Source: a virus. Taken from it: a stretch of 23,295 bases of DNA. Shown here piece after piece: positions 14,448 to 21,405 of this stretch. The translations under genes and the position numbers were made by a program. The number at the start of each line of letters is the position of its first letter. The stretch's first letter is position 1. The stretch is from IMG/VR virus record IMGVR_UViG_3300034102_003182, positions 1 to 23,295 of that record. One strand, written 5' to 3'. The notes beneath the pieces are model-generated. The model made no database searches and had not been told where the DNA came from. It saw only the letters and a list, made by a program, of their open reading frames with translations.

Positions 14448-14453
14448 TACAAT
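14448..14453 (+). promoter_or_regulatory. Leaderless-type extended -10 before the lysis genes
   Basis: TGGTACAAT provides an extended -10, with TACAAT ending 6 nt before the endolysin ATG. There is no ribosome site in the 6 nt between. It is in the 80-nt gap between divergent genes starting at 14379 and 14460. Confidence 0.55.
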
Positions 14454-14459
14454 AGGGGT

Positions 14460-15083
14460 ATGCGAACTAAACCTCAGATGCCCCTTGATGGCAAATTCAA
14501 GAAAGACTGGAAGGTAACCAGTAGCTATGGGTACCGTGTGCATCCTATAGAGGGGTACAAAAAACATCATAATGGCGTAGACCTTTGGGGCCCAAAGGCC
14601 AAGATCTGGAACGAAGCCTGGCACGATGGCACTGTTATTGCAGCCGGCACTTCTAAGCTAAAGAACGCTGACGGCTCCCTTGGTGGAGTTGGATGGTACG
14701 TAGACATTAGATCAAAGATCAATGGCGAATGGTACGTAACCCGCTATGCCCACATGGTTGAGAACTCTCTCACCGTTACCAAGGGTGAGAAGGTCAAAGC
14801 TGGAACAAGGCTTGGCATCATGGGCAACACTGGCGCATCTGCCGGTAGACACCTACATTTCGAGATTTGCAAGGGCAAGGTTCACCGCTGGACATCAGAT
14901 GGTAAGGGCTTTGTAGATCCACTAAAGTTTGTTAGAGCAACTATTGAACAATGGGAGCTAAAGCAATCAGTAAACCTGGCTACACCTGATACGGGTGAAG
15001 TGTTGCCAGCTCCGGTGCATGGGCCGGAGAAAAAAGTTGAGACGGTTAAACCAGCTGTTAATACTAAAAAGACAAGGAAATAA
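14460..15083 (+). CDS. M23-family peptidase endolysin
   Basis: 207 residues. The LytM/M23 zinc sites are visible: HNGVD (H37, D41), the catalytic H98 in RYAHMV and HLHFE (H131, H133). This is a D,L-endopeptidase that cuts peptidoglycan cross-bridges. No signal peptide or transmembrane segment is present, so it depends on a holin, which follows 5 bp downstream. The last about 40 residues are Pro/Lys/Thr-rich and may act as a basic cell-wall-binding tail or linker. It could alternatively be a virion-associated lysin, but the adjacent holin argues for lysis. Confidence 0.88.
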   Translation: MRTKPQMPLDGKFKKDWKVTSSYGYRVHPIEGYKKHHNGVDLWGPKAKIWNEAWHDGTVIAAGTSKLKNADGSLGGVGWYVDIRSKINGEWYVTRYAHMVENSLTVTKGEKVKAGTRLGIMGNTGASAGRHLHFEICKGKVHRWTSDGKGFVDPLKFVRATIEQWELKQSVNLATPDTGEVLPAPVHGPEKKVETVKPAVNTKKTRK

Positions 15084-15088
15084 CCCGT

Positions 15089-15340
15089 ATGTTGTTAGAC
15101 ATCGCTCGTAGAACATTTGCAGTAATCATCCTAAAGGTGACTGGTATTTTTGTCGGTGGCTCTGTTATCGGCCTAGAGGTAATGCAGGCAGTGGCTATGG
15201 CCGCTTTTGCAGGTATTATCGACGTGGCTCAGGAGCTCTCAAGATCTTACTTGGCAGACGGCCAGATCGACATTGAGGACATCAACCGCACCTTCGGTAA
15301 GATCGCTGACAAGGAAGCAAAAACCCCTAAAAAGGACTAG
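15089..15340 (+). CDS. Probable holin
   Basis: 83 residues with two hydrophobic segments, about 10-28 (FAVIILKVTGIFVGGSVIG) and 31-46 (VMQAVAMAAFAGIIDV). A charged C-terminus follows (DGQIDIEDINRTFGKIADKE and a Lys-rich tail). Size, two membrane segments and a position directly after the endolysin fit a small holin. The layout resembles holins of actinobacterial phages that end in an acidic EF-like segment, from memory. An AAGGAA ribosome site precedes the ATG. It is followed by a hairpin terminator at 15359. Confidence 0.72.
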   Translation: MLLDIARRTFAVIILKVTGIFVGGSVIGLEVMQAVAMAAFAGIIDVAQELSRSYLADGQIDIEDINRTFGKIADKEAKTPKKD

Positions 15341-15358
15341 TAGACGGTTTTGCGACAC

Positions 15359-15383
15359 GCCGGGCAGAAATGCCCGGCTTTCT
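15359..15383 (+). terminator. Hairpin terminator after the lysis genes
   Basis: GCCGGGCA and TGCCCGGC form an 8-bp GC-rich stem with a GAAA tetraloop, followed by TTTCT. The T-run is short, so read-through into the next genes may be allowed. Confidence 0.7.
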
Positions 15384-15418
15384 ACTAGGCTGACTTTTGA
15401 AACATAAAGGAGACGATT

Positions 15419-15640
15419 ATGTTAGAAGGCCTTACCCCGCCAGTTAGAGAGCCCCTGTGCTCTTTTATTATTAATGCCACAAATCAGCTAAGTGACAAGG
15501 ACATGCGTGTCCTGCGAGAAAACCTTGATGATCCCAGATGGAGTCACAAAGGTTTGTCCGTAGCTTTAACCGAGCGTGGCTTCAAGTGTTATGATGATCA
15601 GGTACGCCAACACCGAACTGGGAAGTGCCGTTGTGCTTGA
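15419..15640 (+). CDS. Small helix-turn-helix-like protein
   Basis: 73 residues with a strong ribosome site (AAAGGAGA). The C-terminal half (SHKGLSVALTERGFKCYDDQ, VRQHRTGKCRCA) has the pattern of a helix-turn-helix, with a second helix followed by RHR-like basic residues and a CxC end, as seen in small DNA-binding proteins of actinobacterial phages near a phosphoesterase gene. The exact role is unknown; it may regulate late genes or assist packaging or cleavage. The next gene starts within its last codons. Confidence 0.62.
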   Translation: MLEGLTPPVREPLCSFIINATNQLSDKDMRVLRENLDDPRWSHKGLSVALTERGFKCYDDQVRQHRTGKCRCA

Positions 15641-16598
15641 TGACCTGAGACCGAAGCCTAAGTGGGATCTAATTCAGCCTGCTAAGCCGGTATATATAAA
15701 TAACCCTAAAGAGCCTCGTAAGGCCCGTACGCGCCACAAGGTATGGTCAGTACTGCCAGATCCACAGATCGGCTACCGCCACATAGACGGCCAGTGGTTG
15801 CCATTCCATGACGAAGCTGCAATGGACGTCGCGCTGCAGATCACGAACTGGCTTTACCATAACGATCGCGTTGATGGCGTAATCAACTTAGGTGACTTCC
15901 TAGATCTACCAAGCCAGGGTCGCTTTGAGCAAGAAGCGGCTTTTGCTGGCACGACCCAAAAGGCTTTTGATCGTGGCCACAAGTTCTTGCAAGAGCAGCG
16001 AGCTGCAGCTGGTCCAGATGCCGAGATCGTCTTGATCGAAGGTAATCATGATCGTCGTATGGAGAAGTTCATTATGATCAACGCTGCAAGCGCGTGGGGC
16101 TTGAAGAGAGCTAACATGGAAGAGCTCCCAGTAATGAGCATTCCTTATCTTCTAAGACTTGATGAGATCGGAGTTGAGTACATTGATGCCTACCCAGCCG
16201 GAGCCTATTGGCTTACCGACAACCTCCGAGCTATCCATGGAAACAAAGTTAGATCAGGTGGCTCAACAGCAGCAGCCTACACAAACGCAGATCCACACAT
16301 CTCTACAATCTTTGGACACGTCCACAGACAAGAACTTCAGTCCAAGACCACCTTTAACCGTGACGGATCTATTAAGTCAGTCGCAGTCAGTCCGGGATGT
16401 TTATGTAGAGTTGATGGAGCGGTCCCTAGCGTTAATGGATCTACACACATCGATGGAAGCTCTGCTAAATACTACGAGAACTGGCAGCAAGGAATAACAG
16501 TAGTCACACTAGAGGACGACAAGCCATTCTTTGAATTGGTACAGATCAATGAAGGTGTGGCTTGGTTTAGAGGACAGAAGTTTACTTCTAAGAAATAA
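15633..16598 (+). CDS. Calcineurin-like metallophosphoesterase
   Basis: All metal-binding motifs of the family are present in order: DPQIGYRH (D-x-Q variant of D-x-H), GDFLD, GNHDRR, IHGNK and GHVH. Such enzymes hydrolyse phosphodiesters or phosphomonoesters; the phage substrate is unknown, though similar proteins accompany phage nucleases. Start choice: GTG at 15633 overlaps the preceding stop by 8 nt and has GGGAAG 7 nt upstream, giving 321 residues. In-frame ATGs at 15591 and 15576 would overlap the preceding gene by 50-65 nt and have no clear ribosome site. The 3' end overlaps the convergent nrdH gene by 11 nt. Confidence 0.85.
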   Translation: MLDDLRPKPKWDLIQPAKPVYINNPKEPRKARTRHKVWSVLPDPQIGYRHIDGQWLPFHDEAAMDVALQITNWLYHNDRVDGVINLGDFLDLPSQGRFEQEAAFAGTTQKAFDRGHKFLQEQRAAAGPDAEIVLIEGNHDRRMEKFIMINAASAWGLKRANMEELPVMSIPYLLRLDEIGVEYIDAYPAGAYWLTDNLRAIHGNKVRSGGSTAAAYTNADPHISTIFGHVHRQELQSKTTFNRDGSIKSVAVSPGCLCRVDGAVPSVNGSTHIDGSSAKYYENWQQGITVVTLEDDKPFFELVQINEGVAWFRGQKFTSKK

Positions 16599-16839
16599 CC
16601 TTTGGGTCTTGCTTAGGTAGCTTTAGGCCGTTGATCATTTCCATTCGGAACCCGCTCCAGTGTGTGCCACCATTTATAATCACGGGTGCAGCGGTATAGC
16701 CAAGTTCTTTTACCATCTCAGCAGCAGCATCATCTTTACTTAAGTCCACTTCCTCAAACTCGATCTCGAGTCGCTTCATCATGCGCTTGCTAGTGTCACA
16801 CTGCACGCAGTTGGGAAGGGTATAGATGATTACTGGCAT
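16588..16839 (-). CDS. nrdH: NrdH-type glutaredoxin-like redoxin
   Basis: 83 residues with the redox site CVQC (11-14), a cis-proline loop YTAAPVI and the WSGFR motif at 61-65 that marks NrdH, the electron donor of class Ib ribonucleotide reductase. No nrdE, nrdF or nrdI gene is in this window, so it may work with the host reductase or one elsewhere on the phage. It starts 8 nt after the HNH gene stop and shares its transcript. It likely raises dNTP supply during phage replication. Confidence 0.9.
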   Translation of the reverse strand: MPVIIYTLPNCVQCDTSKRMMKRLEIEFEEVDLSKDDAAAEMVKELGYTAAPVIINGGTHWSGFRMEMINGLKLPKQDPKVIS

Positions 16840-16847
16840 TATGTTCC

Positions 16848-17450
16848 TTACTTAATAGCGTCTTCAACGCGCTGTTTTTCAGCGTTTAGAAGATCTTGGG
16901 TGGTGGCCTTGGTTATGGGGTCATGTGCCTCGTACGCGCCTTCTGGGACGAATGGGAGGGTATGATCAGGGCGCTCGCCGTAGTGCGGATCATTGGCAGC
17001 GTGCCAGGTATTGTGGCAATAGTCACAAATCCGGTGCACGTTGCCGGGAGCGTTGTTCATTGTGTTTTTGTCAGGACCATGATGGCGATCGCTAGCAGGG
17101 CGACCCAAGCAACCCACGATAGGAACCACGCCACCGCCTGCTTTGGCGAGATTAGCCCACTCACAGACCATCCCAACCTCAATCGGATACATCTGCGCAG
17201 CTCGTTTACGGCCCGTAGAAAGAGGGTCTTTGTACTTGTCAATGTCCTTGTAAGCTTCATAGCCGTCTTCAATGTAGCCACTGTCTTTGTCTCCCTGTAT
17301 AACATCACCGGCTGACTTTATGTCTCCGCTAGCAGTGAATACTATCTCTCCGCCACAGCAGCATTCTTGAACGGCATCCGACCAAGCTTCATGGCATTCA
17401 TTGTGGAATCCAGATCTGCAAGCGAAGCAGAAATCACCGCCAGTACTCAT
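16848..17450 (-). CDS. HNH-type endonuclease-like protein with Cys-rich N-terminus
   Basis: 200 residues. The N-terminal 33 residues hold a Cys/His cluster (FCFACRSGFHNECHE, then ECCCGG), probably a zinc site. The C-terminal half has CEWANLAKAGGG, then IVGCLGRPASDRHHGPDKNT, then NVHRICDYCHNTWHAAND. The HH pair followed by N and a late H, with C-x2-C zinc pairs, fits an HNH (beta-beta-alpha metal) nuclease. Such genes lie next to primase genes in other actinobacterial phages. It could cut DNA during replication, packaging or against host DNA. It overlaps the primase-helicase 3' end by 17 nt. Confidence 0.75.
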   Translation of the reverse strand: MSTGGDFCFACRSGFHNECHEAWSDAVQECCCGGEIVFTASGDIKSAGDVIQGDKDSGYIEDGYEAYKDIDKYKDPLSTGRKRAAQMYPIEVGMVCEWANLAKAGGGVVPIVGCLGRPASDRHHGPDKNTMNNAPGNVHRICDYCHNTWHAANDPHYGERPDHTLPFVPEGAYEAHDPITKATTQDLLNAEKQRVEDAIK

Positions 17451-19920
17451 CTTTTTCCTCGCCCGCCATGTCTTTAGGTGTTGGCTTCAAGTTCAACAGC
17501 TCGATGCCACTAAACATTCTGATACCCATCAATTCTACCTCAGGCACGTTCATGCGCGAGCGAACCTCGCGGTTAAGGGCATTCTGGGTAATCGGGCGCT
17601 CACCATTGTCATCACACCAGTCCCTATAAGCGTTGAAGACAGCTGTCTTAGTGGCGCTACCGTTGCTAGCAGCCACGACACGCTCGTCAAGGAACTTGGC
17701 GATGTGATCTTCTTCATGACGGTACTCAAGAGTTGATAGCAATACGCTGTTAGGTTCGTTAAAGCCTTGAACAGTGACGCGCACTGCACCTTCGATCATC
17801 CAGTGAAGGATGCCAGCACCCTCAGTTTCGATCATGAGTTGAGCGAAGTTTTCTTTCTGTCGATCCTTTGGGATAGTAACCCTGAAATCCATCTTGCGAA
17901 GTCTTCGCCAGAATCCATCTCCACCAGACTTAACAGCAGGCAAGTGGTTCACAGCTAGGAATAGTGTGTGTGTTGGTTTGAAGTCAAAGAAGTTCTTGTT
18001 CATGAAGCGTGCCGATAGCATGTCGCCACCGGTAAGCATCTTTACACGTGATTCGTTGAACTTACCGTCAGGTCTAGTCTCCGATGCCATAGCAAAGCGA
18101 ACACCACGCAAGCGAGCGATCTCAGTTGGGTGAGCGCTCGCGTTTGTGTCAAGCAAGAAGTTCTCAGGCATTGATGCTGAGTAGTCTCCAAGAATACCTG
18201 CAACTACATCTAGAAGCGTGGATTTTCCGTTAGCTCCGGATCCAGCGAGCACAGGAAGCACATGATACCTGGCGTCTCCGAATAGAGAGGCTCCGAGCAA
18301 CTCCTGCAGGTAGCTAACCCTCTCTTCGTCTTGTAGTACTTCTTTGAGGAATGCATCCCAGATAGGTGTGTTGATCTTCTTAGGAGCAACTGTAGTTTGA
18401 CGTGTGTTGAGGTCAAGGCCTTTAATAGCCGGCCTAATTTCCCCCGTCTGGAGATTGACCACGCCGTTTGGCGTACATAGATCGTTTGCCTGCGCGTCCA
18501 GCTCAATAGCCTGTACCAGGACTTCCGGATCCGTACCGGCAAGTGTGATTGCATTTACTATCCTTTCCTTGTTGGAGGATCCCTGGGCCCACTTGAGCTG
18601 GTCTCCCGATATTTGAGTTTGCTCTACAAATTGAGCAGCTTCGATGGCTGTCTGCATGATCGACTTATCTTTATCGAATACATAGCGCCCACCATCCCAG
18701 TAGTACCATCCAACGTCAGGGACATACTTGAACTTGCCCGCTGAGTAATAGACCAAGCGTCTAGCGTTGGCTGCATCAGTGCGTCCATAGGTGCCGTAAG
18801 AGCTCTCGTAGAGAAGGGTTAGCTCCTCAGTTGAACGCTCAACGTTGGCTGAAGGCTCCCCAAGGACGCTGGTTGGATCGCCTAACAAAAAATCTGAGTG
18901 AGAGTGTTGTCTTAGTTCTTGGCGCAACTTCTCATCACTAAAGGTCTCTACCTTGGCAATAGCCCAGCGTGATGCCGAGCCGATCTCGCCTTGGTTCATT
19001 GGCCTAGCTAGACCCTGAGACAAGAAGTATTCAAAACGCTCACCAGCGCGCTTGATAAGATCATCCTTGGTATCTGGTGTCAAGCAACCATTTCGGTGTG
19101 CAGCATGGATAAGCACGAACTGCTGTAGAAGCCAGCCGTGTCTGCTCTTTGGCACGCCGTTGGTAGGTCTGATGCCAGCGTAAAGGGTTGGGGTGAACTG
19201 GCAATCGTTTGCAGCATACTGCCACTTATCTGCAGTTTGAATTGGATCATAACTGTCAGGAAGGCTGTGTTCGTTTGTAATGCCGTGGGCGATAAGAATC
19301 TCATTGATCTCGTCGATCGAGATCGGACGCCAGTCCTTAGGGAATAGCGCGCTGACGCGTACTGGGTTCTCAGCATCCTTCATGTTCTGGGATCCTGGGA
19401 CACGGAAGATTCTTGGCAGATCGAACACTGAGTCCAAACTGATGTCCATCGTTCCACCCAGGAACTTAGCGAATACGCCCCATCGGTTTAGCACTCCCTG
19501 TGCTAACCCAAAGTCATAGTCTTCCTCAGCATCGATCGCCCAGTATGGCTGAATGCCGTGGCCTGAGAATACGATTGCGCTAGGACCAACACCGATCAGT
19601 GAGGTGAGTACATCCATAAACTCTTTAGCGTTGCGTGCAGATCCAGCGCCACCATCTTTGTAGTCGATGTCGATGTAGAAAGCAGCAAGCCTATTGATGT
19701 CTTGTGCAGTTGCTCTGCCGTTAGCTGACGATGGATTGATCTCGAACCAGATGTTGTTGCCAAGATCATCAAGTGCGTCAACTACTGAGTCGACTAAATC
19801 AACCTTGATTGTTTTTGCTGTAAACCGTTGTGATGGTGACTGGTATGCAATAGTCACCGCGTCGTCGTCAGTGCGACCTAGGCGGTACAGAAGCTCTTTG
19901 AACTGGGATGGTGAGTCCAC
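17434..19920 (-). CDS. Phage primase-helicase (PrimPol-like plus SF3 helicase)
   Basis: 828 residues. The N-terminal primase-polymerase-like domain shows the DxD acids in FYIDIDYKDGG (D84, D86) and SGHGIQPYW (from 119). The middle (about 470-550) resembles the D5 N-domain, including LCTPNGVVNLQTGEI. The SF3 helicase has Walker A GSGANGKST (560-568), motif B with E614 in FAMASET, and motif C PTHTLFLAVNHLP (N658), followed by FWRRLRKMDF. It unwinds and primes phage DNA. The ribosome site is AAAGGA, 5 nt before the ATG, and the 73-nt leader has a hairpin (see 19940). No DNA polymerase gene is visible in the window. Confidence 0.92.
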   Translation of the reverse strand: MDSPSQFKELLYRLGRTDDDAVTIAYQSPSQRFTAKTIKVDLVDSVVDALDDLGNNIWFEINPSSANGRATAQDINRLAAFYIDIDYKDGGAGSARNAKEFMDVLTSLIGVGPSAIVFSGHGIQPYWAIDAEEDYDFGLAQGVLNRWGVFAKFLGGTMDISLDSVFDLPRIFRVPGSQNMKDAENPVRVSALFPKDWRPISIDEINEILIAHGITNEHSLPDSYDPIQTADKWQYAANDCQFTPTLYAGIRPTNGVPKSRHGWLLQQFVLIHAAHRNGCLTPDTKDDLIKRAGERFEYFLSQGLARPMNQGEIGSASRWAIAKVETFSDEKLRQELRQHSHSDFLLGDPTSVLGEPSANVERSTEELTLLYESSYGTYGRTDAANARRLVYYSAGKFKYVPDVGWYYWDGGRYVFDKDKSIMQTAIEAAQFVEQTQISGDQLKWAQGSSNKERIVNAITLAGTDPEVLVQAIELDAQANDLCTPNGVVNLQTGEIRPAIKGLDLNTRQTTVAPKKINTPIWDAFLKEVLQDEERVSYLQELLGASLFGDARYHVLPVLAGSGANGKSTLLDVVAGILGDYSASMPENFLLDTNASAHPTEIARLRGVRFAMASETRPDGKFNESRVKMLTGGDMLSARFMNKNFFDFKPTHTLFLAVNHLPAVKSGGDGFWRRLRKMDFRVTIPKDRQKENFAQLMIETEGAGILHWMIEGAVRVTVQGFNEPNSVLLSTLEYRHEEDHIAKFLDERVVAASNGSATKTAVFNAYRDWCDDNGERPITQNALNREVRSRMNVPEVELMGIRMFSGIELLNLKPTPKDMAGEEKDEYWR

Positions 19921-19939
19921 GTAAATCCTTTCGGTTAGA

Positions 19940-19987
19940 GTGCGACGGGCCCCGTTGAAAGGAGGGAAAGGACGAGGCCCGCCACAC
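19940..19987 (-). promoter_or_regulatory. Leader hairpin with loop complementary to the primase ribosome site
   Basis: On the minus-strand RNA, about 12 pairs including G-U (GUGUGGCGGGCC with GGCCCGUCGCAC) enclose a 24-nt pyrimidine-rich loop. The loop has two copies of TCCTTTC (complement of 19957-19963 and 19966-19972). Both are exactly complementary to GAAAGGA in the ribosome site (19926-19932). It may mask translation of primase, or simply be a weak terminator remnant. Confidence 0.4.
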
Positions 19988-19993
19988 GTTTTG

Positions 19994-20620
19994 TTAGAAG
20001 GTTAGGGAGGCGTTTACTGCCTCAACACTAACTCCTAAGTTTTCTGCAATTTCAGCTGCATCGAAGCCGTTGCTCTGCAAGGTATTTGCAATGCTGATCT
20101 GCTTCTCTGTTAGCTTACTCATTTTAGCACCCTTCACCTCGGTGGCACCAGACGCTAGTAGCGCGTCCACTGCTGGGTTAGAAGTTGCTGGAGAAAGCTC
20201 GATGCCGTATAGCTTGACATCGTTGTAGCGAGGGTTCTTAGCCGGCTTGGTTCCGGTAAGAGTAATCTTGAACTTAGATCCGATCTCAAGTTTAGACATG
20301 CCCTTGCGCTTTAGCTCTTCTTTTGCAGCTGTCAACTTCTGGCCGAATAGAAACACACGGCGCTCGCCAGTGTCCTCGTCATCAGTTGCATCTTTGTAAT
20401 CAGTGTCTAGAGTGACTTCGATCTGGAGCTTAGGCTTACCGTCATCCCAGTACTCTAGCTTTGTAGGGTCGTCGTAGTTGCGAACCTGTACAGTGCGCAG
20501 TCCGGCGATGGTTCCTTCGTAAGAGTCGCCGACAGCGAAGTCCTTGAAAGATAGTGACTTGGAGCCACCACCTGCAAGTAGGTCGTCAACACTTGGTAGG
20601 TTCTCATTCATTTCATTCAT
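19994..20620 (-). CDS. OB-fold-like single-stranded DNA-binding candidate with C-terminal HTH
   Basis: 208 residues. Residues about 29-143 alternate strands and charged loops (FAVGDSYEGTIAGLRTVQV, KPKLQIEVTLDTDYKD, IGSKFKITLTGTKPAKNP) in the style of an OB fold. Context between primase-helicase and Cas4-like nuclease supports single-stranded DNA binding. Residues 169-207 (KLTEKQISIANTLQSNGFDA followed by AEIAENLGVSVEAVNASL) look like a helix-turn-helix. The usual acidic SSB C-tail is absent. No known SSB signature is seen, so this remains a candidate; a recombination mediator or transcription regulator are alternatives. The ribosome site is AAGGAA, 5 nt before the ATG. Confidence 0.6.
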   Translation of the reverse strand: MNEMNENLPSVDDLLAGGGSKSLSFKDFAVGDSYEGTIAGLRTVQVRNYDDPTKLEYWDDGKPKLQIEVTLDTDYKDATDDEDTGERRVFLFGQKLTAAKEELKRKGMSKLEIGSKFKITLTGTKPAKNPRYNDVKLYGIELSPATSNPAVDALLASGATEVKGAKMSKLTEKQISIANTLQSNGFDAAEIAENLGVSVEAVNASLTF

Positions 20621-20643
20621 TTAGTTTCCTTAGTTTTTATAGT

Positions 20644-21405
20644 TTAGATCATCGACTCGACGTCAGAATGATTTGTTTGTTCGTACCGACGGCAACTAAA
20701 GCAGAAGCTTGCCTTCGGTTGTTTCTCTATCACCTTGTCCCAGCCAACTAGCTCAGCTGCATCGATCATCGATTCAAGCGCTGCTAGCGCCTCAGTTGCG
20801 ATCTCTTTTTCGTAGCGAAGCATCGTGACGACTGCATCCTCGAGTTTCGCATCCCTTGGCAGGAATGTTAGTGATACGTGGCTAACCTTGTAGCCTTTTT
20901 GTTCCCAGCCATAGCCGTAAAGCATTGCCTGGATTCTGTACTGCTCCTTGATCTTGCCCCTACGGGCTTCAGCAAGGGCAGAGTCACCAACGACCTTCCA
21001 ATCGTTGACAACCCCGGACCATCCAGCATCGCCAGTGAAGGCCATCATGTCGCATGATCCGGTAAGTTTTAGATCCTTGTACTCATGTACAAAGAGTCGC
21101 TCTTCAAGTTTGTAGTCCATTGTGTAGCGCTCATTGAACCCGCGCTCCAACGCATCATGTACAGCTGTCCCGATGAATGGGAACCATGATCCATCAACGA
21201 TGCGAGGTGTCTTTGCGAGCTTGCGAGCAACGCATTTGCGACAGTCCATGCCGACCTCGCTGATGCCGATCTCGATCTGCTTAGATCGTTCAGTGACAAA
21301 GAGCTCCGGGATCCGGGCCATCCATGTTTGCGCCGATGCTATGGCGATGTTGTCTTTGTTGTCGTAGTCGCTTATCTCTACGCCAAGAATGCTGATCTTA
21401 GCCAT
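20644..21405 (-). CDS. Cas4-like PD-(D/E)XK exonuclease
   Basis: 253 residues. The nuclease motifs are GTAVHDALE (H83), LTGSCDMM (D119), VVNDWKVV (D135, K137) and EQYRIQAMLYGYG (Q155 region), the RecB/Cas4 layout. Cysteine pairs C55/C58 (CRKC) and C235/C238 (CFSC) flank the core and could hold an iron-sulfur cluster as in Cas4 and AddB. The start overlaps the helicase stop by 8 nt and uses AAGGAGAG as ribosome site. It likely processes DNA ends for recombination and replication. No cas1, cas2 or repeat array is nearby, so a CRISPR role is not implied. Confidence 0.85.
   Translation of the reverse strand: MAKISILGVEISDYDNKDNIAIASAQTWMARIPELFVTERSKQIEIGISEVGMDCRKCVARKLAKTPRIVDGSWFPFIGTAVHDALERGFNERYTMDYKLEERLFVHEYKDLKLTGSCDMMAFTGDAGWSGVVNDWKVVGDSALAEARRGKIKEQYRIQAMLYGYGWEQKGYKVSHVSLTFLPRDAKLEDAVVTMLRYEKEIATEALAALESMIDAAELVGWDKVIEKQPKASFCFSCRRYEQTNHSDVESMI

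Noticed and set aside
20644-21405. Cas4-like protein as evidence for a CRISPR adaptation module
   Set aside because: No cas1, cas2 or direct-repeat array is visible; Cas4-like nucleases are common stand-alone phage enzymes.
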